Source: Clostridia bacterium (lineage in GTDB: Bacteria > Bacillota > Clostridia > Christensenellales > DTU072). From it: a stretch of 5,510 nt of DNA. The position numbers and the translations under genes are program-made. This document shows positions 1-5,510 of the stretch, piece by piece. The notes beneath the pieces are model-generated. The model ran no database searches and was not told the DNA's origin. It saw only the letters and a list, made by a program, of their open reading frames with translations. Within the stretch, counting starts at the first letter, position 1. Each line of letters begins with the position of its first letter. Location of the stretch: positions 1 through 5,510 of the forward strand of contig JAQVME010000108.1 in NCBI GenBank assembly GCA_028703745.1. The letters are read 5' to 3'.

Positions 1-68
1 CCGAGCATACCGCCGCCGAGCAGCAGTAAAGTTTTGTTTATTAAAGCTGTGGAAAAAGCCGATATCAT
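1..68 (-). CDS. Small membrane peptide, OadG-related sodium-pump subunit (partial, C-terminus outside window)
   Basis: A reading frame starts at ATG (68-66) and runs off the left edge of the window after 22 complete codons. The visible N-terminus begins MISAFSTALINKTLLLLGGG and is hydrophobic, as expected for the start of a single membrane-spanning helix. A strong GGAGG ribosome binding site (78-74) lies 5 nt before the ATG, and only 10 nt separate it from the stop codon of the decarboxylase beta-subunit gene, so the two are almost certainly co-transcribed and translationally linked. Known of the family: beta subunits of Na+-translocating decarboxylases are often encoded beside a small one-helix gamma-type (OadG-like) protein that helps assemble or stabilise the complex. 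The assignment to that role is inferred mainly from position and hydrophobicity, because too little sequence is visible for a homology call. It could instead be an unrelated small membrane protein. Confidence 0.6.
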   Translation of the reverse strand, partial: MISAFSTALINKTLLLLGGGML

Positions 69-78
69 ATTTGCCTCC

Positions 79-1212
79 TTATAACATCCGTGCTATCATG
101 CTGAGCACGACACCGCCGGCTACGACGGAGCCGATTTGTCCGGCTATGTTTGCGCCGACCGCGTGCATAAGAATATGGTTCTCGGGGTCCTCACTTAGCG
201 CCATACGTTGAGCCACTCTTGCCGCCATCGGGAAAGCCGAGATACCCGCCGCCCCGATAATGGGATTTATTTTATTCTTTGAGAATACGTTGAGAAGTTT
301 TGCGAACATAACGCCGCCCACGGTGTCAAACACAAAGGCGAACAGCCCCAGGCACATAATGAGCAGGGTGTCCCAGCGTATGAAGTTTTCGGCTTTCATT
401 GAGAATGAGATGGTCAAACCGAGCAGCAGAGTGATTATATTGCTGAATTCATTGCTGGCGGTTTTTGAAATACTCGGAAGCACGCCGCATTCCCGCAACA
501 GGTTGCCGAACATTATGAAGCCGATAAGAGCCACCGAAGCCGGGGCGATAAGTCCGGCGATAATAGTTACTAATACCGGGAAAAGCAGCTTTGTGGTTCT
601 GCTGACGTTTTTCGGATTGTACGGCATACGTATCTGGCGTTCGGCCTTGGTGGTTATGAGCTTGATTATGGGCGGCTGAATGATGGGTACGAGAGCCATA
701 TACGAATAAGCCGCCACGGCTATTGCACCCATATATTGGCTTTTTAGAATTTGTGAAACCAAAATAGCTGTGGGACCGTCGGCAGCGCCGATTATGGAGA
801 TTGAGGCGGCGTCTTTCAAAGGGAAAAAGAAGCCGGCAATAAATAGTGTAATGAAAATTCCGAATTGCGCGGCGGCGCCGAACAGGAACAGCTTGGGGCT
901 CGACAGTAGCGGTCCGAAATCAATCATGGCGCCTATGCCGATGAAAAGCAGCAGAGGCAGCGCCTCGCTGGCTTTTATGCCGACGTCAAAAAGCCATTCG
1001 ACAATTCCGTTTACTTGCAGATTGTCCCCCATAATTTGGTTTATAGCGCCGGATAACGGCAGGTTGACAAGTATTGCGCCGAAGCCGAGACCAATAAGCA
1101 GGGCAGGCTCCATTTTTTTCGCAATGCCAAGATATATTAGGGCGGCGCCAATCAGCCACATTGCCACCATAGGCAAGGTGATATTAGTTATGCCCTCTAT
1201 CAAAAAATCCAT
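79..1212 (-). CDS. Sodium ion-translocating decarboxylase, beta subunit (OadB/GcdB/MmdB family)
   Basis: This 377-residue polytopic membrane protein is the ion-pumping subunit of biotin-dependent decarboxylases (oxaloacetate, glutaconyl-CoA or methylmalonyl-CoA type). It releases CO2 from carboxybiotin and uses the energy to export Na+. Family signatures are clear: the N-terminal MDFLIEGI, IGIGAMIDFGPLL (91-103), the IGAADGPTAI segment with a candidate ion-binding Asp145, AAYSYMALVPIIQPPI (168-183) with Tyr169 and Tyr171, FPMAARVAQ (327-335), and GANIAGQIGS (353-362) with Asn355 and Ser362 in the conserved C-terminal motif. About ten hydrophobic segments are visible, and the length matches the roughly 375-residue forms of the family. 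The start at 1212 is chosen because AGGAG (1225-1221) lies 8 nt upstream; the frame stays open to 1329, but the promoter falls inside that stretch. Which acid is decarboxylated cannot be told, since the alpha subunit and biotin carrier are not in the window. Confidence 0.95.
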   Translation of the reverse strand: MDFLIEGITNITLPMVAMWLIGAALIYLGIAKKMEPALLIGLGFGAILVNLPLSGAINQIMGDNLQVNGIVEWLFDVGIKASEALPLLLFIGIGAMIDFGPLLSSPKLFLFGAAAQFGIFITLFIAGFFFPLKDAASISIIGAADGPTAILVSQILKSQYMGAIAVAAYSYMALVPIIQPPIIKLITTKAERQIRMPYNPKNVSRTTKLLFPVLVTIIAGLIAPASVALIGFIMFGNLLRECGVLPSISKTASNEFSNIITLLLGLTISFSMKAENFIRWDTLLIMCLGLFAFVFDTVGGVMFAKLLNVFSKNKINPIIGAAGISAFPMAARVAQRMALSEDPENHILMHAVGANIAGQIGSVVAGGVVLSMIARML

Positions 1213-1220
1213 ATTATGTG

Positions 1221-1225
1221 CTCCT
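1221..1225 (-). promoter_or_regulatory. Ribosome binding site fixing the beta-subunit start
   Basis: AGGAG on the minus strand, 8 nt upstream of ATG at 1212-1210. It supports this ATG over the upstream in-frame ATG at 1329, which has no convincing Shine-Dalgarno sequence and lies upstream of the promoter. Confidence 0.85.
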
Positions 1226-1269
1226 AGGTTGATGTATTTTTTCCTTCTGTAATTAAAATATTTAAAGAG

Positions 1270-1298
1270 GTTATACCATATAAACGTCCAATAGTCAA
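1270..1298 (-). promoter_or_regulatory. Sigma-A type extended -10 promoter of the decarboxylase operon
   Basis: On the minus strand TTGACT (1298-1293) is followed by a 17-nt spacer and TATAAC (1275-1270). The base triplet just before the -10 box is TGG, giving an extended -10 (TGn). Transcription would start near 1263, leaving a leader of about 50 nt before the beta-subunit ATG at 1212. Both boxes differ from consensus by one base, so strong constitutive expression is expected unless a regulator intervenes. No classical operator is evident. Confidence 0.82.
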
Positions 1299-1376
1299 CA
1301 ATTATTTGATTGAAGGCGCGGCGGATCAAGAGCAGTACGGCTGTAAATAAAAATGGAGAAAAACTTCGGGTGGGTA

Positions 1377-1405
1377 TTGAAAAAATTTTTGCGGCGTAGT
1401 ATAAT
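1377..1405 (+). promoter_or_regulatory. Sigma-A type promoter of the hydrolase-flavoprotein operon
   Basis: TTGAAA (1377-1382), a 17-nt spacer and a perfect TATAAT (1400-1405). The expected transcription start is near 1412, about 22 nt upstream of the hydrolase ATG, a short ordinary leader. It diverges from the decarboxylase promoter, with about 80 nt between the two -35 boxes. Confidence 0.85.
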
Positions 1406-1434
1406 TATGTACATAATGCTTTGGGGACGGTTCA

Positions 1435-2349
1435 ATGAAAGAAATAATATTCACGGGTTATGAAGGAAAAGAGCTTGTTTGTTATGTTTGGGACGAGGTG
1501 GCGCAGCCTAAAGGCGTCGTTCAGCTCGTGCACGGCATGACCTCGCATATGGGGCGCTTCGACGATTTTGCGCGCGAACTCAACAAGAACGGATACATAG
1601 CCTTTGGCGACGACCACAGACCGCACGGCAAGACCGCGGGACTTGAGAACCTCGGAAAAGCCGGAAAACACAATTTTTACGAAAACCTTATGGACGAAAT
1701 CGCCATAACCGCAATGCTTCGCGAGAAGTACGCTCTACCGGTATTGTTGTTTGCGCACAGCTACGGTTCCTTTCTCGCCCAACGCTATCTTGTGGAAGAG
1801 GGCGGATTGCTTGACGGCGTGCTGCTCAGCGGTTCGGCGCATATGGGCAGGGCAAAGCTTGCCGTGGGTAGGCTGCTTACAGCTGTTCAGCGGCTTTTTT
1901 ACAAAATGGAGCAGCCCAACAATATGATGTTTAATATGGCGTTCAAATCCAACAACAAGCCTTTTGCCGGCGAAGGGCTTGACAACGCCTGGCTTTGCAG
2001 GGATGCCGACAAGGTCAAGCTTTACAACGCCGACCCGTACTGCAATTTCATCATGACGCACGGCTTTTATTATTCTATGACGCGTGAGCTGGCAAAGGCG
2101 TACAGACCGCGCAGCCTCGCAAAAATCAGAAAAGACCTTCCGATATATGTTATGAGCGGCGCTCGCGACCCCCTGGGCGGTATGGGCAAAAAGGTAGTTA
2201 AGCTTTTTGAAACCTACAAAAAACACGGGCTTGACGTCAGGCTGAAAATATACGAGGATGCGCGTCACGAGCTTGTAGGCGACCCCGAAAAAGTCAAAGT
2301 AATTGCCGACATCACGGCGTTCTTTGACGAATGTATTAAAAAAAGATAA
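1435..2349 (+). CDS. Alpha/beta hydrolase, monoacylglycerol lipase / lysophospholipase-like (serine hydrolase)
   Basis: This 304-residue protein has the full catalytic framework of the Hydrolase_4 (serine aminopeptidase S33 / monoacylglycerol lipase-like) group. The oxyanion strand is QLVHGMTSHMGRFDDFA (30-46). A DHRPHGKT loop (60-67) corresponds to the usual DHRGHGxS/T. The nucleophile elbow FAHSYGSFLAQ (106-116) gives Ser109, SGARDPLGG (241-249) gives the acid Asp245, and YEDARHEL (273-280) gives His278. Residues of about 135-230 form the variable lid that sets substrate choice. There is no signal peptide or membrane segment, so it is probably cytoplasmic. Likely substrates are acylglycerols, lysophospholipids or another ester, but none can be read from the sequence. 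The start is unambiguous: a GGGG purine tract (1423-1426) lies 8 nt upstream, although this Shine-Dalgarno is weaker than those of the neighbouring genes. It is the first gene of an operon with the flavoprotein 23 nt downstream. Confidence 0.92.
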   Translation: MKEIIFTGYEGKELVCYVWDEVAQPKGVVQLVHGMTSHMGRFDDFARELNKNGYIAFGDDHRPHGKTAGLENLGKAGKHNFYENLMDEIAITAMLREKYALPVLLFAHSYGSFLAQRYLVEEGGLLDGVLLSGSAHMGRAKLAVGRLLTAVQRLFYKMEQPNNMMFNMAFKSNNKPFAGEGLDNAWLCRDADKVKLYNADPYCNFIMTHGFYYSMTRELAKAYRPRSLAKIRKDLPIYVMSGARDPLGGMGKKVVKLFETYKKHGLDVRLKIYEDARHELVGDPEKVKVIADITAFFDECIKKR

Positions 2350-2361
2350 ATAAATAAATAT

Positions 2362-2370
2362 AAAGGTGGA
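2362..2370 (+). promoter_or_regulatory. Ribosome binding site of the flavoprotein gene
   Basis: AAAGGTGGA lies just before ATG 2373, preceded by an A/T-only spacer built of TAAA repeats (2347-2361). The unstructured AT-rich stretch should leave the ribosome binding site accessible and favour efficient independent translation of the second operon gene. Confidence 0.75.
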
Positions 2371-2372
2371 CT

Positions 2373-3695
2373 ATGAAAAGAATTCTTATTGCCGGAGCAG
2401 GACATGGCGGATTGTCGGCGGCGGCGCATCTTGCAAGTATAGGCTATAACGTTGCCGTATACGAAAAGCAAAAAAGACAGCATTTGGGGCATGATTGGCA
2501 CGATACTATGACCAACAAGACTTTCGAGTATGCGGGTATAGAGGTGTACGACGAAAGAGATATAGAATTAAGAAAGAATTCGACGTTCTTTTCTCCCGCA
2601 TTGCGTACCAGCATATCATTTGATATTCCAGATTCCGAGCAGGAGTGGGAAATCGACAGAAAGGTTCTTTATAAATATCTGCTTGACAATGCCGTGAAGA
2701 ACGGCGCAAAGATTTATTTTGAAAAGGAAGTGCAACGTCCGCTTATTAAGGACGGCAAGGTCTGCGGACTTGTTGTCGGAGGCGAAGAGATACAAGGCGA
2801 CTTAGTAATTGACAGCGCCGGGCTGTATTCGCCTGTTATGCGTTCTCTCCCCGAAAGCTACTCTATGGCGCCCTCTTACGGCAAAAACGATATTTTCCAC
2901 ACCTTCAGAGCCTATTTCAAGCTTATAGAAGGCGCGGAAATAACCAACCCGAAGAGGTTCAATATATATTTCAAATTCAACGGGTTGAAGGGCATAGCCT
3001 GGTTCAAAATTACCGACGGAATGGCGGACGTGCTTATCGGAAGCGTCGAGCCGTTGAAGATGGAGCAAGTAAACGACGCGCTCGCAAAGCTGCGCCTTGC
3101 GCAACCGTCGATAGGCACGGAGCTTTTGCGCGGCGGTCAAATAAAGGATATCCCGCTGAAATCCACGCTGTCCAAGCTCGTCGGCGACAATTATGCGGCT
3201 TTGGGCGATGTTGTTTCGATGCCTGTGCCCCTGAACGGTTCGGGTATAACGAATGCCGTACGCGCCGGACAAATGCTCGCCGAAACACTTGCGGAAATTG
3301 ACGGCAGGGACGAAGAGTATTCAGAGATAAACCTTTGGGCGTACCAGGTGAAATATTTTTCCGAAGCGGCGCCGAAGATGATTTCCATATGCATAATCAA
3401 GGACCGTCTGCTCAAATACCGTCCGAACGCCATAGATTTCTTATTCGACAAAAAGATACTCACGGCGAAGGAGCTTTCTGACGGAGCCAACGGCAGAGAG
3501 GTAGCTATGTCAAAAGCCGACATACTCGACAAGGTGAAAAAGGGCAGCAGTCGCATTATAATCCTGTTACAACTAAAATCGGCTGTCGCCAAGGCAAAAA
3601 AAGCCAAGCTTTGCGCGCTGGCAATCCCAAAAACTTACGAGCAAGCTCAAGTGAACGCGTGGCGCAGGAAGATAGAAGCCTTTATAAATACATAA
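2373..3695 (+). CDS. NAD(P)/FAD-dependent oxidoreductase, geranylgeranyl reductase-like
   Basis: This 440-residue flavoprotein starts with a Rossmann dinucleotide-binding motif: Gly8, Gly10 and Gly13 in GAGHGGLSAAAHL, with Glu31 ending the second strand to bind the FAD ribose. Further family elements follow in order: RKVLYKYLLDNAVKNGAKI (96-114); the LVIDSAGLYSPVMR segment (144-157); KGIAWFKITDGMADVLIGS (206-224), which resembles the substrate-pocket strand pair of geranylgeranyl reductases; and GDVVSMPVPLNGSGITNAVRAG (278-299), the second FAD-binding motif with Asp279. The fold is that of the p-hydroxybenzoate hydroxylase / geranylgeranyl reductase group. Members reduce isoprenoid double bonds, or hydroxylate or dehydrogenate small molecules, so the exact reaction is not assigned. 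The C-terminal tail from about 390 is lysine-rich. No signal peptide or transmembrane helix is obvious. It is the second gene of the operon, and the terminator 38 nt downstream closes the unit. Halogenase- or monooxygenase-like activity remains possible. Confidence 0.87.
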   Translation: MKRILIAGAGHGGLSAAAHLASIGYNVAVYEKQKRQHLGHDWHDTMTNKTFEYAGIEVYDERDIELRKNSTFFSPALRTSISFDIPDSEQEWEIDRKVLYKYLLDNAVKNGAKIYFEKEVQRPLIKDGKVCGLVVGGEEIQGDLVIDSAGLYSPVMRSLPESYSMAPSYGKNDIFHTFRAYFKLIEGAEITNPKRFNIYFKFNGLKGIAWFKITDGMADVLIGSVEPLKMEQVNDALAKLRLAQPSIGTELLRGGQIKDIPLKSTLSKLVGDNYAALGDVVSMPVPLNGSGITNAVRAGQMLAETLAEIDGRDEEYSEINLWAYQVKYFSEAAPKMISICIIKDRLLKYRPNAIDFLFDKKILTAKELSDGANGREVAMSKADILDKVKKGSSRIIILLQLKSAVAKAKKAKLCALAIPKTYEQAQVNAWRRKIEAFINT

Positions 3696-3733
3696 GCAAA
3701 TACAAAATATAGTAAGGTTGTAAAAAAATATTT

Positions 3734-3762
3734 AAGGAATGAACATTGGTTCGTTCCTTTTT
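3734..3762 (+). terminator. Intrinsic terminator after the flavoprotein gene
   Basis: An 11-bp stem, AAGGAATGAAC (3734-3744) with GTTCGTTCCTT (3749-3759), contains one G-U pair. It has a 4-nt ATTG loop and is followed by a T tract (3758-3762, overlapping the last two stem bases). It sits 38 nt after the flavoprotein stop codon and separates the hydrolase-flavoprotein operon from the asparagine synthetase gene. Confidence 0.88.
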
Positions 3763-3816
3763 CATATACAGTAACATAATAATTCGGCGTCAAGACATAC
3801 TGAGAGCCGTTTATAT

Positions 3817-3821
3817 AGGAG
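3817..3821 (+). promoter_or_regulatory. Ribosome binding site of the asparagine synthetase gene
   Basis: AGGAG with an 8-nt spacer to ATG 3830. It fixes a start that places Cys at residue 2, as required because that cysteine becomes the catalytic N-terminal residue after Met removal. Confidence 0.85.
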
Positions 3822-3829
3822 CAGATTAT

Positions 3830-5510
3830 ATGTGCGGACTTGCCGGATGGGTGGACTATAGACGAAATGTAGCCGAACAAACAAAAAATTTGCAAAAAAT
3901 GTCGCAGTCGCTGAAGCGCAGAGGTCCCGACGACGGCGGAATACATACGGATACCGTTTGCGCGCTGGTGCACAGGCGGCTTGTCGTCATTGACCCCGAG
4001 GGCGGCGCCCAACCTATGACAGAAATCGCCGTTGACGGCGTGTATACGCTTGTTTATAACGGTGAGTTGTACAATACTGAAGAGCTGAGGCGCGAGCTTG
4101 CGCTGGCGGGCGCAACCTTCTCAGGGCGTTCGGACACTGAGGTTCTTTTGAAGGCATATGTGCGTTGGGGCGCGGACTGTCTGCAAAAGCTGAACGGTAT
4201 ATACGCCTTCGCGGTATGGGAGAAGCGGAGTAAGACCCTGTTCGCCGCGCGCGACAGAGCCGGCGTAAAGCCTTTTTTCTTTTACGAGTACAACGGAGGG
4301 CTTGTTTTCGCCTCCGAAATAAAAACCCTGCTTGCGAGCGGAGCCGTGCCGGCAGAGGTAGATAAGTACGGGCTGTATCAAATGTTGCTCCTCGGTCCCG
4401 GGCGCACATGTGGTTGCGGCTGTATCAAAGGAATAAAAGAGCTTTTGCCCGGCGAATACCTGACTTATGATGAGAACGGCTTGAAACGCTCCTTTTATTG
4501 GAAACTGACGGCGCAGCCCCACACCGACAACACGCAAGAAACCGTCGAAAAGACTCGGTATCTAATAACGGACGCCGTGACGCGGCAGCTTGTATCGGAT
4601 GTGCCGCTGGCGTGCTTTCTTTCGGGCGGGCTGGACAGCAGTATAATATCGTATATTGCCGCAAAAAAATATAAAGAAGAGGGGCGGCAGCTGACTACCT
4701 ATTCGGTAGATTTTGAGGACAACGACAAGTATTTTGAGAGCAACGGCTTTCAACCCAGCTCGGACAACAAATATATAGACATAATGAGCAAAGCCATTGA
4801 TAGCTTTCATAGTTATATCGTGCTTGATAATATAGCGGTTGCTGACAGTCTGGAGGAGGCGGCAGTTGCGCGCGACCTGCCGGGTATGGCGGATATAGAC
4901 TCGTCACTGCTGCTGTTTTGCCGCCAAATAAAGCAAAAAAACACCGTCTGCGTATCGGGAGAGTGCGCTGACGAGCTTTTCGGTGGGTATCCGTGGTATC
5001 ACAACGCCGAAATACTGTTCACCGAGGCTTTTCCGTGGTCCAACGCCACGGCGCTAAGAAAAAAGCTGTTTGTCAACGGCTTGTTGGGCGGCGACAGTGA
5101 AGATTTTGTGCTCAGCGAGTACCACAAAACCGTTGATTTGGTGGAATATCTGCCCGGAGAAGACAAAAAGGCGCGCCGTATGCGAGAGATGTTCGCGCTG
5201 AATTTCTACTGGTTTATGCAGACACTCCTTGATCGCAAGGATCGCATGAGTATGTACAGCGGTCTTGAGGTGAGGGTGCCGTTTTGCGACCACAGGCTTG
5301 TGGAGTATGCCTTCAATATGCCGTGGAAAATAAAATCCCTAAACGGCAGAGAAAAAGGAGTTGTGCGATCAGCTTTTGCCGGCAGTTTGCCGAAAGAGAT
5401 AACCGAGCGCAAAAAAAGTCCGTATCCCAAAACCTTCAACCCCGTATTCTTCGAAAGAATAGTCAAAAAGATCGAGAACTTGCTCGCCGACAAGACCAGT
5501 GTGCTGAGGG
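3830..5510 (+). CDS. asnB: Asparagine synthetase (glutamine-hydrolysing), C-terminus outside window
   Basis: The enzyme makes asparagine from aspartate, glutamine and ATP in the cytoplasm. 560 codons are visible with no stop; family members run about 550-630 residues, so little is missing. The class II glutamine amidotransferase domain (about 2-190) has catalytic Cys2 in MCGLAGWV, RRGPDDGG (30-37), HRRLVVIDPEGGAQPM (48-63), the YNGELYN loop (76-82; Asn77 and Glu79) and SDTE (101-104). The synthetase domain (about 235 on) has the pyrophosphate loop SGGLDSS (265-271), a DNDKYFESNGFQPSSDN stretch typical of the Bacillus/Clostridium AsnB subtype, SGECADELFGGYPWY, and LDRKDRMSMYSGLEVRVPFCDHRLVEY. 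The final visible part, GREKGVVRSAF and the following PKEITERKKSPYPKT, is also conserved. An unusual feature is a CGCGC cluster at residues 194-198. The upstream terminator implies that the gene has its own promoter, but none is convincing by eye. Other amidotransferase-family amide synthetases are unlikely given the close subtype match. Confidence 0.96.
   Translation, partial: MCGLAGWVDYRRNVAEQTKNLQKMSQSLKRRGPDDGGIHTDTVCALVHRRLVVIDPEGGAQPMTEIAVDGVYTLVYNGELYNTEELRRELALAGATFSGRSDTEVLLKAYVRWGADCLQKLNGIYAFAVWEKRSKTLFAARDRAGVKPFFFYEYNGGLVFASEIKTLLASGAVPAEVDKYGLYQMLLLGPGRTCGCGCIKGIKELLPGEYLTYDENGLKRSFYWKLTAQPHTDNTQETVEKTRYLITDAVTRQLVSDVPLACFLSGGLDSSIISYIAAKKYKEEGRQLTTYSVDFEDNDKYFESNGFQPSSDNKYIDIMSKAIDSFHSYIVLDNIAVADSLEEAAVARDLPGMADIDSSLLLFCRQIKQKNTVCVSGECADELFGGYPWYHNAEILFTEAFPWSNATALRKKLFVNGLLGGDSEDFVLSEYHKTVDLVEYLPGEDKKARRMREMFALNFYWFMQTLLDRKDRMSMYSGLEVRVPFCDHRLVEYAFNMPWKIKSLNGREKGVVRSAFAGSLPKEITERKKSPYPKTFNPVFFERIVKKIENLLADKTSVLR

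Noticed and set aside
770..1252. A 160-codon plus-strand open frame opposite the decarboxylase beta-subunit gene
   Set aside because: The opposite strand encodes an unmistakable conserved membrane protein; this frame has no promoter, no ribosome binding site and a Pro/Ser/Ile-rich composition typical of antisense shadows.
1735..2268. A 177-codon minus-strand open frame inside the hydrolase gene
   Set aside because: It is a shadow of the plus-strand gene: no ribosome binding site, low-complexity basic and valine-rich translation, no recognisable motif, and the plus-strand frame has a complete catalytic triad.
2347..2362. TAAA tandem repeats between the hydrolase and flavoprotein genes
   Set aside because: Only three short copies in an AT-rich spacer; best explained as low-complexity sequence before the ribosome binding site, not a functional repeat.
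3763..3829. Possible promoter for the asparagine synthetase gene (CATAAT at 3775-3780, TATATA at 3812-3817)
   Set aside because: Neither -10-like hexamer has a reasonable -35 partner at 16-18 nt; the best pairing (TTCGTT with a 19-nt spacer) is poor and overlaps the terminator stem. A promoter is expected here but cannot be placed by eye.
3763..3829. Leader of the asparagine synthetase gene as a T-box or other riboswitch
   Set aside because: Only 67 nt lie between the terminator and the ATG, far too short for a T-box, and no second terminator or conserved motif is present.
4014..4537. Two overlapping minus-strand open frames of 131 and 138 codons inside the asparagine synthetase gene
   Set aside because: Both are antisense to a highly conserved coding region, and their Arg- and Ala-rich translation reflects codon complementarity only.

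Overview
The window looks like chromosomal DNA from an anaerobic, low-to-mid GC Firmicute, probably a Clostridia-type gut or sediment fermenter. This is inferred from strong Shine-Dalgarno sequences, near-consensus sigma-A promoters, frequent ATA codons, a Na+-pumping decarboxylase beta subunit paired with a tiny downstream membrane-peptide ORF, and an asparagine synthetase of the AsnB type common in Bacillus and Clostridium. I cannot name a genus. I see no mobile elements, tRNA or rRNA genes, CRISPR arrays or phage genes.

Layout. (1) Positions 1-1298, minus strand: a decarboxylase sodium-pump operon is driven by an extended -10 promoter at 1270-1298. It runs leftward through the beta-subunit gene (79-1212) into a small membrane-peptide gene (68 to beyond position 1). 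The beta-subunit frame is open up to 1329, but the promoter lies inside that extension, so the start at 1212 is preferred. (2) Positions 1299-1434: a divergent intergenic region that also carries a near-perfect plus-strand promoter (TTGAAA, 17 nt, TATAAT at 1377-1405). (3) Positions 1435-3695, plus strand: a two-gene operon of an alpha/beta serine hydrolase of the monoacylglycerol-lipase/lysophospholipase type and, 23 nt later, an FAD-dependent oxidoreductase resembling the geranylgeranyl reductase family. A clear intrinsic terminator follows at 3734-3762. (4) Positions 3830-5510, plus strand: a glutamine-hydrolysing asparagine synthetase, cut off by the window edge after 560 codons.

How they fit together. 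The left operon would couple decarboxylation of a biotin-bound carboxyl group to Na+ export; its carboxyltransferase and biotin-carrier partners are not in view. The middle operon pairs an esterase-like enzyme with a flavoprotein reductase-like enzyme, which suggests lipid or isoprenoid modification, but no substrate can be read from the sequence. The asparagine synthetase is housekeeping amino-acid metabolism, separated from the operon by the terminator. The window is mostly ordinary; the least explained part is the hydrolase-flavoprotein pair.
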